Shown in pieces: positions 6,973-15,411 of a DNA stretch of 28,905 bases (position 1 is the first letter of the stretch; every line of letters begins with the position of its first letter). The notes below the pieces were generated by a model. It ran no database searches. It was given only the letters and a program-made list of their open reading frames with translations, and was not told where the DNA came from. The translations under genes were made by a program, and so were the position numbers. Source of the DNA: Clostridia bacterium (GTDB taxonomy: Bacteria; UBA6262; WVXT01; JAUXBS01); contig JAUXDE010000006.1 of the NCBI GenBank assembly GCA_030618495.1, positions 1 to 28,905 on the forward strand, written 5' to 3'.

Positions 6973-7001
6973 TTGACATTTATAAAGAAAATATATAGAA
7001 T
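6973..7001 (+). promoter_or_regulatory. Promoter of the rhodanese-pckG-par operon
   Basis: TTGACA (6973-6978) and TAGAAT (6996-7001) with 17-base spacing, 20 bases after parS site 2. ParB spreading from that site could in principle affect this promoter; this is inference. Confidence 0.65.
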
Positions 7002-7032
7002 GCCGTTTACTTAATTATTTTGGAGACACATT

Positions 7033-8475
7033 ATGTACTTACAGTATAAGCGGTTTACTGCTCTATTAATCATATTAACCTTAATTATCCTGCCCGGATA
7101 CGTTCTCTCGGAAGAGCCGGGAAACATCTGGCTTGGTAAATTACCAAAACCGCCCGCGCCTGAAGAATGCGGAGCCGGTATGATTTTCTATGATACCACT
7201 CTTCTGAAACTAAGAAAATCTCTTAATAGTCCCTGTACGAACTGGACTCAGTTCCCCGGAGAAAGCGCTTATGCGCAATTTGTGACGGTTTCAGGAACCG
7301 GCAAGGCGGACTTTACCGTTGACGCTTACGGCGCAAGGTGCATACAAGAAGCTATAAACAGTTTTAAAAACTGCTCCGAAGATACAAGGGGGGCGGTTAT
7401 TATACTTCCCGGCAATTATGATATCGGCAAAAAATCCTTAAAATGTATTGACTACGTGGACCTTGTCGGCGCCGACAAGGATTCCTGTAAAATTACCGGG
7501 GTGGGGAAAACCGTTGTTAACGTTTCCGATAATTCCGGAATAATAAATCTTACCATTGAAAATACAGGTAAATCCTCAAAAACCACTGTTGTTTCCTGTA
7601 TAAAGATTTCCTATTTCTCCTATCTTTCCGACTGCAGCGTTACAGGTAACGGCAATGCAATTGAACTTAACAACAGTTCATCTTACAATATTACCAACTG
7701 CAGTATTACGAGTCTTAAAAAATACGGTATTTCATGCAAGAAATCCAACCCGACTGTTTTTAACTCTAAAATCTCGGGAAAATCCTTTGCCCTGAAATGC
7801 CTCAAGTCTTCAACTGCAACATTCTATAATTCAACCGTTAAAGGAATCTATATCTCAAAGAACAGTAAAATTGAACTGACTAATACGAATACCGATAAGT
7901 CTCTCATAGACGGTGGAAAGGGCGCTATTTTAGTAAGCAATGACAAATCCTCCGACTTAAACGTTTCAGACAATGTAAAGATAAGGAAACCCCACGATAT
8001 ACAGAAAAAGCTTTCACGTCATATTCCTAAACGCTCCACCTCTACCCCTGCGCGTTACGCCGATAACCCCAAGAGACAGGGAAAGAAGGATTGTGGGTGC
8101 AAAAAAAAGGAATCCGTTGCAATAATTGAGGTTGATGAGGTTTACAAAAAAATCAGGAAAAGAAAGACTAATGTGGTGCTTATTGACGTACGTTCGGAAG
8201 ATGAATTCATGAAACGTCATATAAAGAAAGCAATAAATATTCCTTACAAGAAAATAACTGAAAACCTTCCGGACAGGCTACCCAGGGATAAAGAAATTAT
8301 ATTCTATTGTTCCCGCTCAATAAGCCCTGTATCCGAATATGCCGTGCGTAGATTATTAGACATGGGTTATAAAAAGGTCGTGAATATGAAGGGCGGCTTT
8401 GAGGAATGGAAGAAAAAGAAATATCCTCTGGTTCCCAAAAAGCCATATAAATCAAGGGAAAAAAAGAAACAATAA
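7033..8475 (+). CDS. Secreted beta-helix protein fused to a C-terminal rhodanese domain
   Basis: A 480-residue protein in three parts. Residues 1-26 form a signal peptide. Residues about 90-310 look like a right-handed beta-helix of the pectin-lyase fold: a pectinesterase-like opening (GARCIQEAINSF, AVIILPGNYDI) and then short Asn/Ser-rich turns (NSSSYNITNCSI, NPTVFNSKISG). After a basic Cys-containing linker (DCGC at about 353-356), residues about 362-468 form a rhodanese domain (VVLIDVRSEDEFMKRHIKKAINIPY ... IIFYCSRS ... GYKKVVNMKGGFEEWKK). The active-site Cys is C426, but the loop CSRSIS lacks the usual CRxGxR pattern. The start ATG has a GGAGA ribosome-binding site and a consensus promoter. 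pckG follows 20 bases later. Sulfur transfer or redox sensing outside the cytoplasm is a guess. Confidence 0.85.
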   Translation: MYLQYKRFTALLIILTLIILPGYVLSEEPGNIWLGKLPKPPAPEECGAGMIFYDTTLLKLRKSLNSPCTNWTQFPGESAYAQFVTVSGTGKADFTVDAYGARCIQEAINSFKNCSEDTRGAVIILPGNYDIGKKSLKCIDYVDLVGADKDSCKITGVGKTVVNVSDNSGIINLTIENTGKSSKTTVVSCIKISYFSYLSDCSVTGNGNAIELNNSSSYNITNCSITSLKKYGISCKKSNPTVFNSKISGKSFALKCLKSSTATFYNSTVKGIYISKNSKIELTNTNTDKSLIDGGKGAILVSNDKSSDLNVSDNVKIRKPHDIQKKLSRHIPKRSTSTPARYADNPKRQGKKDCGCKKKESVAIIEVDEVYKKIRKRKTNVVLIDVRSEDEFMKRHIKKAINIPYKKITENLPDRLPRDKEIIFYCSRSISPVSEYAVRRLLDMGYKKVVNMKGGFEEWKKKKYPLVPKKPYKSREKKKQ

Positions 8476-8495
8476 CATAATGGAAAGGTTTACTC

Positions 8496-10382
8496 ATGAA
8501 CAAAAAACAGGTTGAACTACTCAAGAAAAAATGCGGAAAAATCGGTTATGACCGACTGCTTACCTTAAAGAACCCCTCTCTTAACAGTTTTATCCATAAG
8601 TGGGTATCTCACTGTAATCCTGAAAACGTGTTCATCTGCACCGATTCAGAAAAGGATACCGAATACCTGAGAAAACAGTCACTGAAGAACAGGGAGGAAA
8701 AAAGACTTGCAACGAAGGGCCATACCGTCCATTTTGACGGTTACTTCGACCAGGCAAGGGACAAGGCAAACACCAAGTACCTTCTCCCGCCCGGCGCGTT
8801 GCTGAGCTCGGACATAAACATCACAGACAAGAAAAAAGGCCTTGCTGAAATAAATAGCCTTCTTAAAAACAGCATGCTCGGAAAGGAGATGTACGTTCTT
8901 TTCTTCTGCCTTGCCCCGCTCAATTCGCCTTTCTCAATATCGTGCGTCCAGATAACAGACTCGGGCTACGTCGCCCACAGTGAAAAGATACTCGTGAGAA
9001 GCGGTTACGAACAGTTTAAAAAACTTGGCGGCAGTACCGATTATTTCAGGTTTGTTCACAGCGCTGGCGAGCTGACCGAAAGCAATATCAGCAAGAACTT
9101 CAATAAGCGCCGTGTTTATATTGATATCCAGGAAAATATCGTTTTCAGCACCAACACCCAGTACGCGGGCAACACCGTCGGATTAAAGAAACTCGCAATG
9201 AGACTTGCGATACACAAGGCGTCTCATGAAAACTGGCTTACCGAACACATGTTCATCATGGGCGTGCGCGGCAGGAAGGGCCGCACCACTTATTTCACAG
9301 GAGCCTTCCCGAGCGCCTGCGGAAAAACAGCCACTGCAATGCTCGAGGATGAAACCATTGTGGGCGATGACATTGCCTACATCAAAAACATCAAGGGCAG
9401 GGCTCATGCCGCCAACGTCGAATGCGGTATATTCGGAATCATCATGAACGTCAACTCAAAAGACGATCCCTCCATATATAAGGCTCTCAACACTTCCGGA
9501 GAAGTTATTTTTTCAAACATTCTCGTTACGAAGAATAATAAACCCTACTGGCTTGGCAAGGACGGGGCCGTCCCTAAAAACGGCGCGAATTACTCCGGCA
9601 AGTGGTTCATCGGTAAAACCGACGAGCGCATGAACGTAATCAATGCTTCCCATAAAAATGCCCGTTACACCCTAAGTATAAGCAGTTTAAGTAATCGTGA
9701 TAAGAATGCCGATAATCCGGGCGGCGTGCCGGTAAGCGGCGTCATTTACGGCGGCAGGGACTCCGATACAACCGTGCCTGTCGAGGAAACCTTCAGCTGG
9801 GAACACGGCATAATTACCAAGGGGGCAATGCTTGAGTCCGAGACCACTTCCGCAACGCTCGGGCAGGAAGGCGTAAGGAAGTTCAACCTGATGTCCAACC
9901 TTGACTTTCTTTCAATACCGCTTTCAAAGTACATATCCTGCAACCTGAATTTTGCCAGGAAGCTTAAGGTTGTCCCGCGCATTTTCGGCGTAAACTACTT
10001 CCTTAAAGACGTCATTTCCGGTGAGTATTTGAACGGTATAAAGGACAAGCACGTATGGCTTAAATGGATGGAACTAAGGGTCAACAATAACGTAGACGCC
10101 CTCAAAACACCCTCGGGCCATATTCCCTTATACAAAGACCTGCGGAAACTTTTTAAGTCGGTTTTGCATAAAAATTACTCCAGGGAGGACTACATAAGGC
10201 AATTCTCCATAAGGATACCGCAGAACCTGGCGAAGATAGAAAGAATCCTGAAAATATACCAGAACAATGTTGACAAGGCGCCCGTGGTCCTGATAAAAAC
10301 AATAAATGCGCAGAAGAAAAGACTGCAGAACGCAAGAAAGATATTCGGGGACTATCCCACCCCGGACAGGTGGGAAAATTAA
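8496..10382 (+). CDS. pckG: Phosphoenolpyruvate carboxykinase, GTP-type
   Basis: A 628-residue enzyme converting oxaloacetate and GTP to phosphoenolpyruvate, CO2 and GDP; it works in gluconeogenesis or, in fermenters, in the reverse direction. GTP-class features include GLKKLAMRLAIHKASHENWLTEHM, the P-loop-like kinase-1 motif FPSACGKTA at residues 271-279 with the reactive Cys at 275 and Lys at 277, the metal/nucleotide segment VGDDIAYI, and NPGGVPVSGVIYGGRDSDT near residue 410. The length fits the roughly 600-residue GTP class rather than the shorter ATP class. The ribosome-binding site GGAAAGG precedes the ATG. It overlaps or abuts parA at its 3' end, so it is cotranscribed with the partition genes, an unusual location for this metabolic gene. 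Confidence 0.95.
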   Translation: MNKKQVELLKKKCGKIGYDRLLTLKNPSLNSFIHKWVSHCNPENVFICTDSEKDTEYLRKQSLKNREEKRLATKGHTVHFDGYFDQARDKANTKYLLPPGALLSSDINITDKKKGLAEINSLLKNSMLGKEMYVLFFCLAPLNSPFSISCVQITDSGYVAHSEKILVRSGYEQFKKLGGSTDYFRFVHSAGELTESNISKNFNKRRVYIDIQENIVFSTNTQYAGNTVGLKKLAMRLAIHKASHENWLTEHMFIMGVRGRKGRTTYFTGAFPSACGKTATAMLEDETIVGDDIAYIKNIKGRAHAANVECGIFGIIMNVNSKDDPSIYKALNTSGEVIFSNILVTKNNKPYWLGKDGAVPKNGANYSGKWFIGKTDERMNVINASHKNARYTLSISSLSNRDKNADNPGGVPVSGVIYGGRDSDTTVPVEETFSWEHGIITKGAMLESETTSATLGQEGVRKFNLMSNLDFLSIPLSKYISCNLNFARKLKVVPRIFGVNYFLKDVISGEYLNGIKDKHVWLKWMELRVNNNVDALKTPSGHIPLYKDLRKLFKSVLHKNYSREDYIRQFSIRIPQNLAKIERILKIYQNNVDKAPVVLIKTINAQKKRLQNARKIFGDYPTPDRWEN

Positions 10383-10387
10383 TTACT

Positions 10388-11245
10388 GTGAATAAAATCG
10401 TTGCAATCGCAAATCAGAAAGGCGGCGTTGGTAAGACAACCACGGCGGTGAACCTGGCAAGCTACCTTGCCCATTTCGGCAAGGAAACCCTTCTTGTTGA
10501 CATGGATCCCCAATCAAACAGCACAAGCGGATTCGGGATAGAAAAATCATCCGTTAAGCGCAGTTGCTATGATATTCTCATAAACAATGCAACGATTGAG
10601 GAAACAATTCTACCGACGGGCGTTGACTGGCTTGACATAATTCCCGCAAACAGGGACCTCATCGGCGCCGAGGTTGAATTGGTAAACACCATTTCCCGCG
10701 AAACACGATTAAAGAAAATTTTCAAAAACTTTCAGGGTTCTTATAAGTACATAATAATAGACTGCCCACCGTCTTTGAGTCTATTGACTCTGAATTCCCT
10801 TACCGCCGCCAATTCCGTGCTGATACCTCTCCAGGCGGAATTTTACTCGCTCGAAGGCATTTCTGAACTTACAAACACCATCAACCTTATCCGGGAGGAT
10901 TTGAACCCCGGGCTTGAAATTGAGGGCGTTCTACTGACGATGTACGATACAAGGCTGACCCTTTCCTCCCAGGTAGTTGAAGAGATAGGCAAGTTCTTCA
11001 AGGACAAGGTTTACCAGACCGTCATACCGCGGAACGTACGGCTCGCGGAGGCTCCGTCGTTCGGCAAACCTGTTATATTTTACGACCCGGAATCCAAGGG
11101 GGCAAAAGCTTATCAGAACCTTGCAAGAGAATTCCTTAAAAGAAACGGTATTGAATTGAAGCAACCCCCCGTTGATGTTAAAATGAAATACCCGCTTGCG
11201 GTACAGAAGAAAACCAAAAAGGATTTAACAATTACCGGTAAATAA
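10388..11245 (+). CDS. parA: ParA/Soj chromosome-partition ATPase
   Basis: A ParA-family ATPase that, with ParB and parS, segregates the replication origin. It has the deviant Walker A box KGGVGKTTT at the very N-terminus, the DMDPQSNSTSG segment (Walker A'), the Walker B-type DCPPSLSLLTLNSL, and the C-terminal NVRLAEAPSFGKPV block. I prefer the GTG at 10388, giving MNKIVAIANQKGG, the usual Soj opening; an in-frame GTG at 10370 overlaps pckG by 13 bases and adds six residues. It has a C-terminal tail of about 25 residues beyond the usual Soj end. A CNNM/CBS gene begins one base after the stop, and parB comes after that, so the usual adjacent parA-parB pair is split. Confidence 0.96.
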   Translation: MNKIVAIANQKGGVGKTTTAVNLASYLAHFGKETLLVDMDPQSNSTSGFGIEKSSVKRSCYDILINNATIEETILPTGVDWLDIIPANRDLIGAEVELVNTISRETRLKKIFKNFQGSYKYIIIDCPPSLSLLTLNSLTAANSVLIPLQAEFYSLEGISELTNTINLIREDLNPGLEIEGVLLTMYDTRLTLSSQVVEEIGKFFKDKVYQTVIPRNVRLAEAPSFGKPVIFYDPESKGAKAYQNLAREFLKRNGIELKQPPVDVKMKYPLAVQKKTKKDLTITGK

Positions 11246-11246
11246 T

Positions 11247-12515
11247 ATGGAAATTATACTGATTTATATCGAACTTTTTCTTTTCATAATCTTTGTAGCG
11301 CTCTCCGGTTTTTTTTCATCAATAGAAACAGCATTAATGTCCCTCGGTAAACTCAGCATAAAGGAACTTCTTAAAAAGAACACCGGCAAAACCGAACTGC
11401 TCAAGATGTGGCTGGAAAACCCCAACCGGCTGCTCACGGCAATTCTCATAGGCAATAATTTTGTAAACGTCTGCGCTTCCATCACCGCCACCCTGCTTGC
11501 AATAAACCTGGCAATACATTTCGGGGCCAGACAGTCTCTTCTTGTGGGAATCACAGCCGGATTTGTAACCATCATCATACTCGTTTTTGGTGAAATCACT
11601 CCCAAAATTTTCGCCAAACAGAATGCCGGTAAGGTGGCGTTGTTTTCCATAAAACCACTACTCGTTTTATCAAATATCCTTTCTCCCGCAATAAATGTTC
11701 TTATTTTCATCGCAAATATATTTATAAGAATCCTCGGCGGAAAAATCTCAAGGGAAATCACCCTGTTTACCGAAGATGAAATCCGCGCAATGATAGACAT
11801 AAGCGCCGACGAAGGCGTTATTGAAAAAGAGGAAAACAAAATGATAAAGGAGATCCTTGAACTCGGAGATACCATTGTCCGCGAGGTAATGCTCCCCAGA
11901 ATAGACATGAAATGCTTAGACATCAATACCCCTGCCGAAAACGTCATTAACAGTGTTATCGATACGGGACATTCGCGCATTCCCGTTTATACCAACAGCC
12001 TTGACGGCATAGTCGGCATACTTTATGCAAGGGATGTGCTTGGCGCAATAAACAAGGGTGAACTGTTGTCCATTGAAAGCCTTATGCGCCAATGCCTGTT
12101 CATTCCTGAAACAAAAGGAATCCTGGACTTGCTTACTGAATTTAAGAAAGGCAAGATGCACATTGCCATAGTGGTGGATGAATACGGGGTAACTTCCGGA
12201 CTTATCACGATGGAAGACCTGCTTGAAGAAATAACCGGTGAAATCCGTGATGAATATGATTTAGACGAGGAAAGCCTCCAGCGTTCCGAAGACGGTTCCT
12301 TCGTCGTTCTTGCCAAGGAAAACCTTGACCTGGTGGGTAAGGAATTCGGAGTGGACCTCCCATCAAATAATTTTGACTCCATCGGCGGACTGGTCGTTGA
12401 CCTCTTCGGTAAAATCCCAAAAAAAGGCGAAAAAGTGAGTTTCAAAAATATAAAGTTTATTATAGAAGAAGCCAACAGAAGAAGGGTCATAAAAGTAAGA
12501 GTTATTAAACAGTAG
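11247..12515 (+). CDS. CNNM/CBS/CorC-domain membrane protein (HlyC/CorC family)
   Basis: A 422-residue integral membrane protein. The CNNM (DUF21) domain spans residues 1-190: a first helix at 5-25 with FFSSIETALMSL, helices around 70-110 (NRLLTAILIGNNFVNVCAS) and 120-160. Two CBS domains follow at about 205-325 (IVREVMLPRIDM; HIAIVVDEYGVTSGLITMEDLLEEITGEI), then a CorC/transporter-associated domain at about 338-420. The family is involved in Mg2+ or other divalent cation homeostasis, including efflux; the old 'haemolysin' name is misleading. Its position between parA and parB, one base after parA and 28 before parB, points to one transcript. No functional tie with segregation is evident. Confidence 0.93.
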   Translation: MEIILIYIELFLFIIFVALSGFFSSIETALMSLGKLSIKELLKKNTGKTELLKMWLENPNRLLTAILIGNNFVNVCASITATLLAINLAIHFGARQSLLVGITAGFVTIIILVFGEITPKIFAKQNAGKVALFSIKPLLVLSNILSPAINVLIFIANIFIRILGGKISREITLFTEDEIRAMIDISADEGVIEKEENKMIKEILELGDTIVREVMLPRIDMKCLDINTPAENVINSVIDTGHSRIPVYTNSLDGIVGILYARDVLGAINKGELLSIESLMRQCLFIPETKGILDLLTEFKKGKMHIAIVVDEYGVTSGLITMEDLLEEITGEIRDEYDLDEESLQRSEDGSFVVLAKENLDLVGKEFGVDLPSNNFDSIGGLVVDLFGKIPKKGEKVSFKNIKFIIEEANRRRVIKVRVIKQ

Positions 12516-12543
12516 AGACACCACACCAGGAAGGGAGTAATAT

Positions 12544-13389
12544 ATGCGAAAAGCACTGGGCAAGGGATTTGCCGCACTATTACCCGCGGCAGAAACTTCA
12601 ACGGAATCAATATGCCGGATCAGTATCAATAAAATAAAAGTAAACAAATACCAGGCAAGAAAAGACTTCAACCAGGAAAAAATAATCGAACTTGCCGCCT
12701 CCATAAAAAAGAAAGGCCTGCTTCAGCCTATCCTGGTCTCGCCCGAAGGCGAAAAATTCCGTTTAATTGCGGGTGAAAGGCGTTTAAGGGCGGCAAAAGC
12801 CGCCGACATGAAAGAGATACCGGCAATTATAAAAAAATCATCGGATGAAGACATGTTTGAGCTTTCCCTTATAGAAAATCTCCAGAGGGAAAACCTCAAC
12901 ATTCTTGAAGAAGCCGAGGCATACGAGAAACTGATGAAAACGTTCAGCCTTACCCAGGAACAGGTTGCTGAAAAACTGCATAAAAATAGACCCGTGATAG
13001 CCAACACTCTCCGCCTGCTTAAACTCCCCGAAGAAATAAAACAAGCCCTTTCCGGCAACCTTATTTCAGCCGGTCACGCCCGGTCCATTGCTTCAATTAA
13101 AAACAGCAAATCACAATCGAAACTCCTTGAAAAAATCATGCGGGAAAAACTAACCGTCCGTGAAGTTGAAGAAATAATAGCCGGAACAAAAACGAAAAGC
13201 TCCGGGAAGAAAAAGAAAAAAGAGAAATCCGCTGAAATTCTTGATTCGGAAGAGAACCTGCGCACAGCGCTTGGCACCAAAGTCCAGATTAAGCAAAAAG
13301 GAAAAAAAGGTAAAATAGAAGTATTCTGGTATTCCTTCGAAGACTTGAACAGGATAATGGGAATTATGACAAAAGGAGAAAAAAAGTAG
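12544..13389 (+). CDS. parB: ParB/Spo0J centromere-binding CTPase
   Basis: A 281-residue ParB. Starts with the typical RKALGKGFAALLP; the N-terminal CTPase domain includes ARKDFNQEKIIELAASIKKKGLLQPI and the arginine-rich GERRLRAAK box, followed by ENLQRENLN. The parS-reading helix-turn-helix is LTQEQVAEKLHKNRPVIANTLRLLKLP at about residues 138-164, with the usual RPxIANxLRLL of chromosomal ParB. A Lys-rich linker (about 218-232) precedes the C-terminal dimerisation domain. A GGAAGGGAG ribosome-binding site lies close to the ATG. Two perfect parS sites in the window are its expected targets. It ends the operon that began at 7033. Confidence 0.97.
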   Translation: MRKALGKGFAALLPAAETSTESICRISINKIKVNKYQARKDFNQEKIIELAASIKKKGLLQPILVSPEGEKFRLIAGERRLRAAKAADMKEIPAIIKKSSDEDMFELSLIENLQRENLNILEEAEAYEKLMKTFSLTQEQVAEKLHKNRPVIANTLRLLKLPEEIKQALSGNLISAGHARSIASIKNSKSQSKLLEKIMREKLTVREVEEIIAGTKTKSSGKKKKKEKSAEILDSEENLRTALGTKVQIKQKGKKGKIEVFWYSFEDLNRIMGIMTKGEKK

Positions 13390-13459
13390 CTAGACATATA
13401 AGAATATATATAAGTAATATCTAAATATTATATTATTACTAAAATCACAAAAAAATAAT

Positions 13460-13488
13460 TTGACATTTATATGAATATATAGTAACTT
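13460..13488 (+). promoter_or_regulatory. Probable promoter of the envelope cluster
   Basis: TTGACA (13460-13465) is followed after 17 bases by TAACTT, a weak -10 box. The surrounding 100 bases are very AT-rich. The same TTGACATTTATA opening occurs in the par operon promoter at 6973. A TATAAT at 13495 lies too far from the -35 box. Confidence 0.4.
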
Positions 13489-13512
13489 TAATATTATAAT
13501 AGAGAGGCGAAA

Positions 13513-14553
13513 TTGTTCGATAATAAAAAACAAAAAGATATTTCAACAAAAACATCTATCGAATCCGGATCCGGGGATTCTAATAAGATGCCGGAGGCAA
13601 TAAATGCCAACGCTAAGGCTACGAAAGCCAGCGAAGTCGGTCCTGAACCCCGTGGCTCGGAAAATACTGCAGTTGCAGCAGCAGTTCCTGTAAAGGCTCC
13701 CGTAAAGGGAAAACCTTCTTCCGGGAAGAAAAGTCCTGTTCTGGCCGCTCTTCTTGGATTACTCGTTCCGGGTTTGGGATTTATATATACGGGACTGATA
13801 CTGCATGGGATTGTGGTTTTCCTTTTTTCTTGTATTTTTGTATCTATTGTCCTGAAGCTAGTATTTATACATACAGGTTTTGTGATGCAGTGGAACGCGA
13901 TTCTTCTTTTTTCCTGGTTGACTATTCCGTACTTGTATGGAATATTCAGCGCTTTTGTCACCGCAAAAAAAATCAACCGGGGAGAACCTTACGGCGCAAA
14001 GCTGGGGTTGTTTGTTTCAATGCTGTCCGGCGCTTTGGTATCGGCATTGCTGGTCCATTTTGTTATTATATCCACTGTGATACCTATGATTATCGCAACG
14101 GAAAATACCCTTGTGAAATCAGTCAAGAATGAAATTGAATCAGCAATGAAGGCAATGGGATCTGTTGTTTCTCGTGGAGAAAACGCAGAAACAGCGCAAA
14201 AGCCTGTTGAATCGGCAGATGAACCCAAAGAAGAACCGGTTCCCGAATCGGAAGGTGTTTTTGACGGCGGGGGAGAAGTTCCCGTCTACCCCGGAATGGA
14301 GATGCTGGGAATAAAAATGGGCGATAATTACATGGGACATAAATTCGCGGTGAAAGCTACGCTTAAGAATGTTGTTATATTTTATAAAACAAGACTCGTG
14401 GAAACAGGCTATAAGCTTTACTCCTCTGACTATAAAGAAGGAACGGAAAAAACAACCCTTTCTTTCAGCAGGAAAGGCATTGAATGTAAAATTGATCTTA
14501 ATAAAAATGAAAACGGAAACACTACTACAGGCTTGATATCAATAATTCAATAA
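13513..14553 (+). CDS. Membrane protein with C-terminal soluble domain, unknown function
   Basis: A 346-residue protein. Residues 1-75 are hydrophilic, rich in Ala, Pro and Ser, and likely cytoplasmic. Four hydrophobic segments follow between about 77 and 200, opening with LAALLGLLVPGLGFIYTG, a pattern resembling TM2/DUF5683-type small membrane domains. An acidic Pro/Glu linker (about 218-245) leads to a soluble domain at about 255-346 (YPGMEMLG, NVVIFYKTRLVETGYKL), which looks like a small alpha/beta 'FYK..L...GY' module seen in many secreted proteins. The start is TTG at 13513 with GAGAGG upstream; no ATG would keep the N-terminal tail. It is the first gene of the plus-strand envelope cluster. 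Function unknown. Confidence 0.7.
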   Translation: MFDNKKQKDISTKTSIESGSGDSNKMPEAINANAKATKASEVGPEPRGSENTAVAAAVPVKAPVKGKPSSGKKSPVLAALLGLLVPGLGFIYTGLILHGIVVFLFSCIFVSIVLKLVFIHTGFVMQWNAILLFSWLTIPYLYGIFSAFVTAKKINRGEPYGAKLGLFVSMLSGALVSALLVHFVIISTVIPMIIATENTLVKSVKNEIESAMKAMGSVVSRGENAETAQKPVESADEPKEEPVPESEGVFDGGGEVPVYPGMEMLGIKMGDNYMGHKFAVKATLKNVVIFYKTRLVETGYKLYSSDYKEGTEKTTLSFSRKGIECKIDLNKNENGNTTTGLISIIQ

Positions 14554-14562
14554 AAATACTTA

Positions 14563-14580
14563 ATGAAAAGGAGGTGGTAA
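14563..14580 (+). other. Orphan strong Shine-Dalgarno sequence / five-codon minicistron
   Basis: AAGGAGGTGG, almost fully complementary to the 16S 3' end, lies in the gap before the next lipoprotein but is not followed by a start codon at proper spacing. It is contained in a minimal frame ATG AAA AGG AGG TGG TAA (MKRRW). It may be a standby ribosome site or a relic of a lost gene. Confidence 0.3.
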
Positions 14581-14631
14581 AACCAACTAATTCAAGACAA
14601 ATCAGAAGTTAAATCCAAACGGGAGGAAGCA

Positions 14632-15243
14632 ATGAAGAAATATATTTTACTCGCAGTGGCAGTTGTTTTTGGTTTTAACATGATCCTTGGCTGCGCAGGC
14701 GCCCCGATAGGTTCAGAGAAAATCATTGATTGGTCTCCGGGTTACAAGAAAGTCGCGCCCACGTGGACCCAGAATATCTACGTTGAACAGAAGGGATACC
14801 TCTATTTCACGGGTATCAAATCAAGCGTGCAGAACAAGGACCTTGGTCAAAGACAGGCAAAAGCAGAAGCAACGAAAAACGTTGCTGAAGGGATAAACCA
14901 GAAGGTAACCACCGAATTTGCGGATTCAATACAGGGCAGTAATATCAACGAGGACGACCTCGGCGATTTCACCCGCGACGCAATCGGTATCATGGGCAAC
15001 CTTCCCAGCCTCCAGGGGTTACAGGTTGAAGAGTATTACTGGCAGAAGGTGCAGAAAAAAATCAGCGCCGACGAAGTCAAGATGCTTTACAACTGTTTTG
15101 CCCTTGTTAAGCTGAGCGTAGCCGATTATAAAAAGGCGCGCGACGTTGCTCTTAACGGCCTTGCCGAAAAAGCTAAGAAAGCAAAGGACAAGAAAGCAGA
15201 AGACATCGCAGAGAGCCTGATGAAGAGACTTGCTGCAGAATAA
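14632..15243 (+). CDS. LPP20-family (FlgP-like) outer-membrane lipoprotein
   Basis: A 203-residue lipoprotein with a lipobox at ILGC (Cys at about 21), so it is acylated and exported. The mature part begins with PTWTQNIYVEQKGYLYFTGIKSS and has the long helix LGQRQAKAEATKNVAEGINQKVTTEF; this 'P.W.....GY.YF.G......LG.RQAKAEA' pattern is the LPP20 fold also found in Vibrio FlgP and Helicobacter LPP20. The C-terminus is a Lys/Ala-rich helix. GGGAGG precedes the ATG. It is followed by a second lipoprotein with the same N-terminal layout. In flagellated Vibrio the family builds an outer-membrane ring; no flagellar gene is seen here, so an envelope role of another kind is more likely. Confidence 0.82.
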   Translation: MKKYILLAVAVVFGFNMILGCAGAPIGSEKIIDWSPGYKKVAPTWTQNIYVEQKGYLYFTGIKSSVQNKDLGQRQAKAEATKNVAEGINQKVTTEFADSIQGSNINEDDLGDFTRDAIGIMGNLPSLQGLQVEEYYWQKVQKKISADEVKMLYNCFALVKLSVADYKKARDVALNGLAEKAKKAKDKKAEDIAESLMKRLAAE

Positions 15244-15280
15244 TACGTTCTAACCAGTTTGTAACGACATCAGTTTAAAT

Positions 15281-15306
15281 CCGGGCAGGCTTAAATGCCT
15301 GCCCGG
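15281..15306 (+). promoter_or_regulatory. Perfect 10-bp hairpin between the two lipoprotein genes
   Basis: CCGGGCAGGC and GCCTGCCCGG form a flawless GC-rich stem with a TTAAAT loop. There is no T run after it, so it is a poor intrinsic terminator on its own. It more likely acts as an mRNA-stability element, processing signal or partial terminator that sets a different expression level of the two flanking genes. Confidence 0.55.
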
Positions 15307-15411
15307 CGACTTATACTTATAAGCACCAGGTTTAATATCTTTATGGATAAATTTGTATTGAACCTGGCGTTTGTAAGATTATCTATTTATATTTTTTCAG
15401 GAGGAAATTAT

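Noticed and set aside
13390-13450. Terminator after parB
   Set aside because: Only an AT-only stem with no clear U tract is seen, too weak to call.
15295-15411. Upstream start for the second lipoprotein
   Set aside because: It would run through the hairpin and place 39 residues before a complete lipoprotein signal peptide that has its own AGGAGG site.
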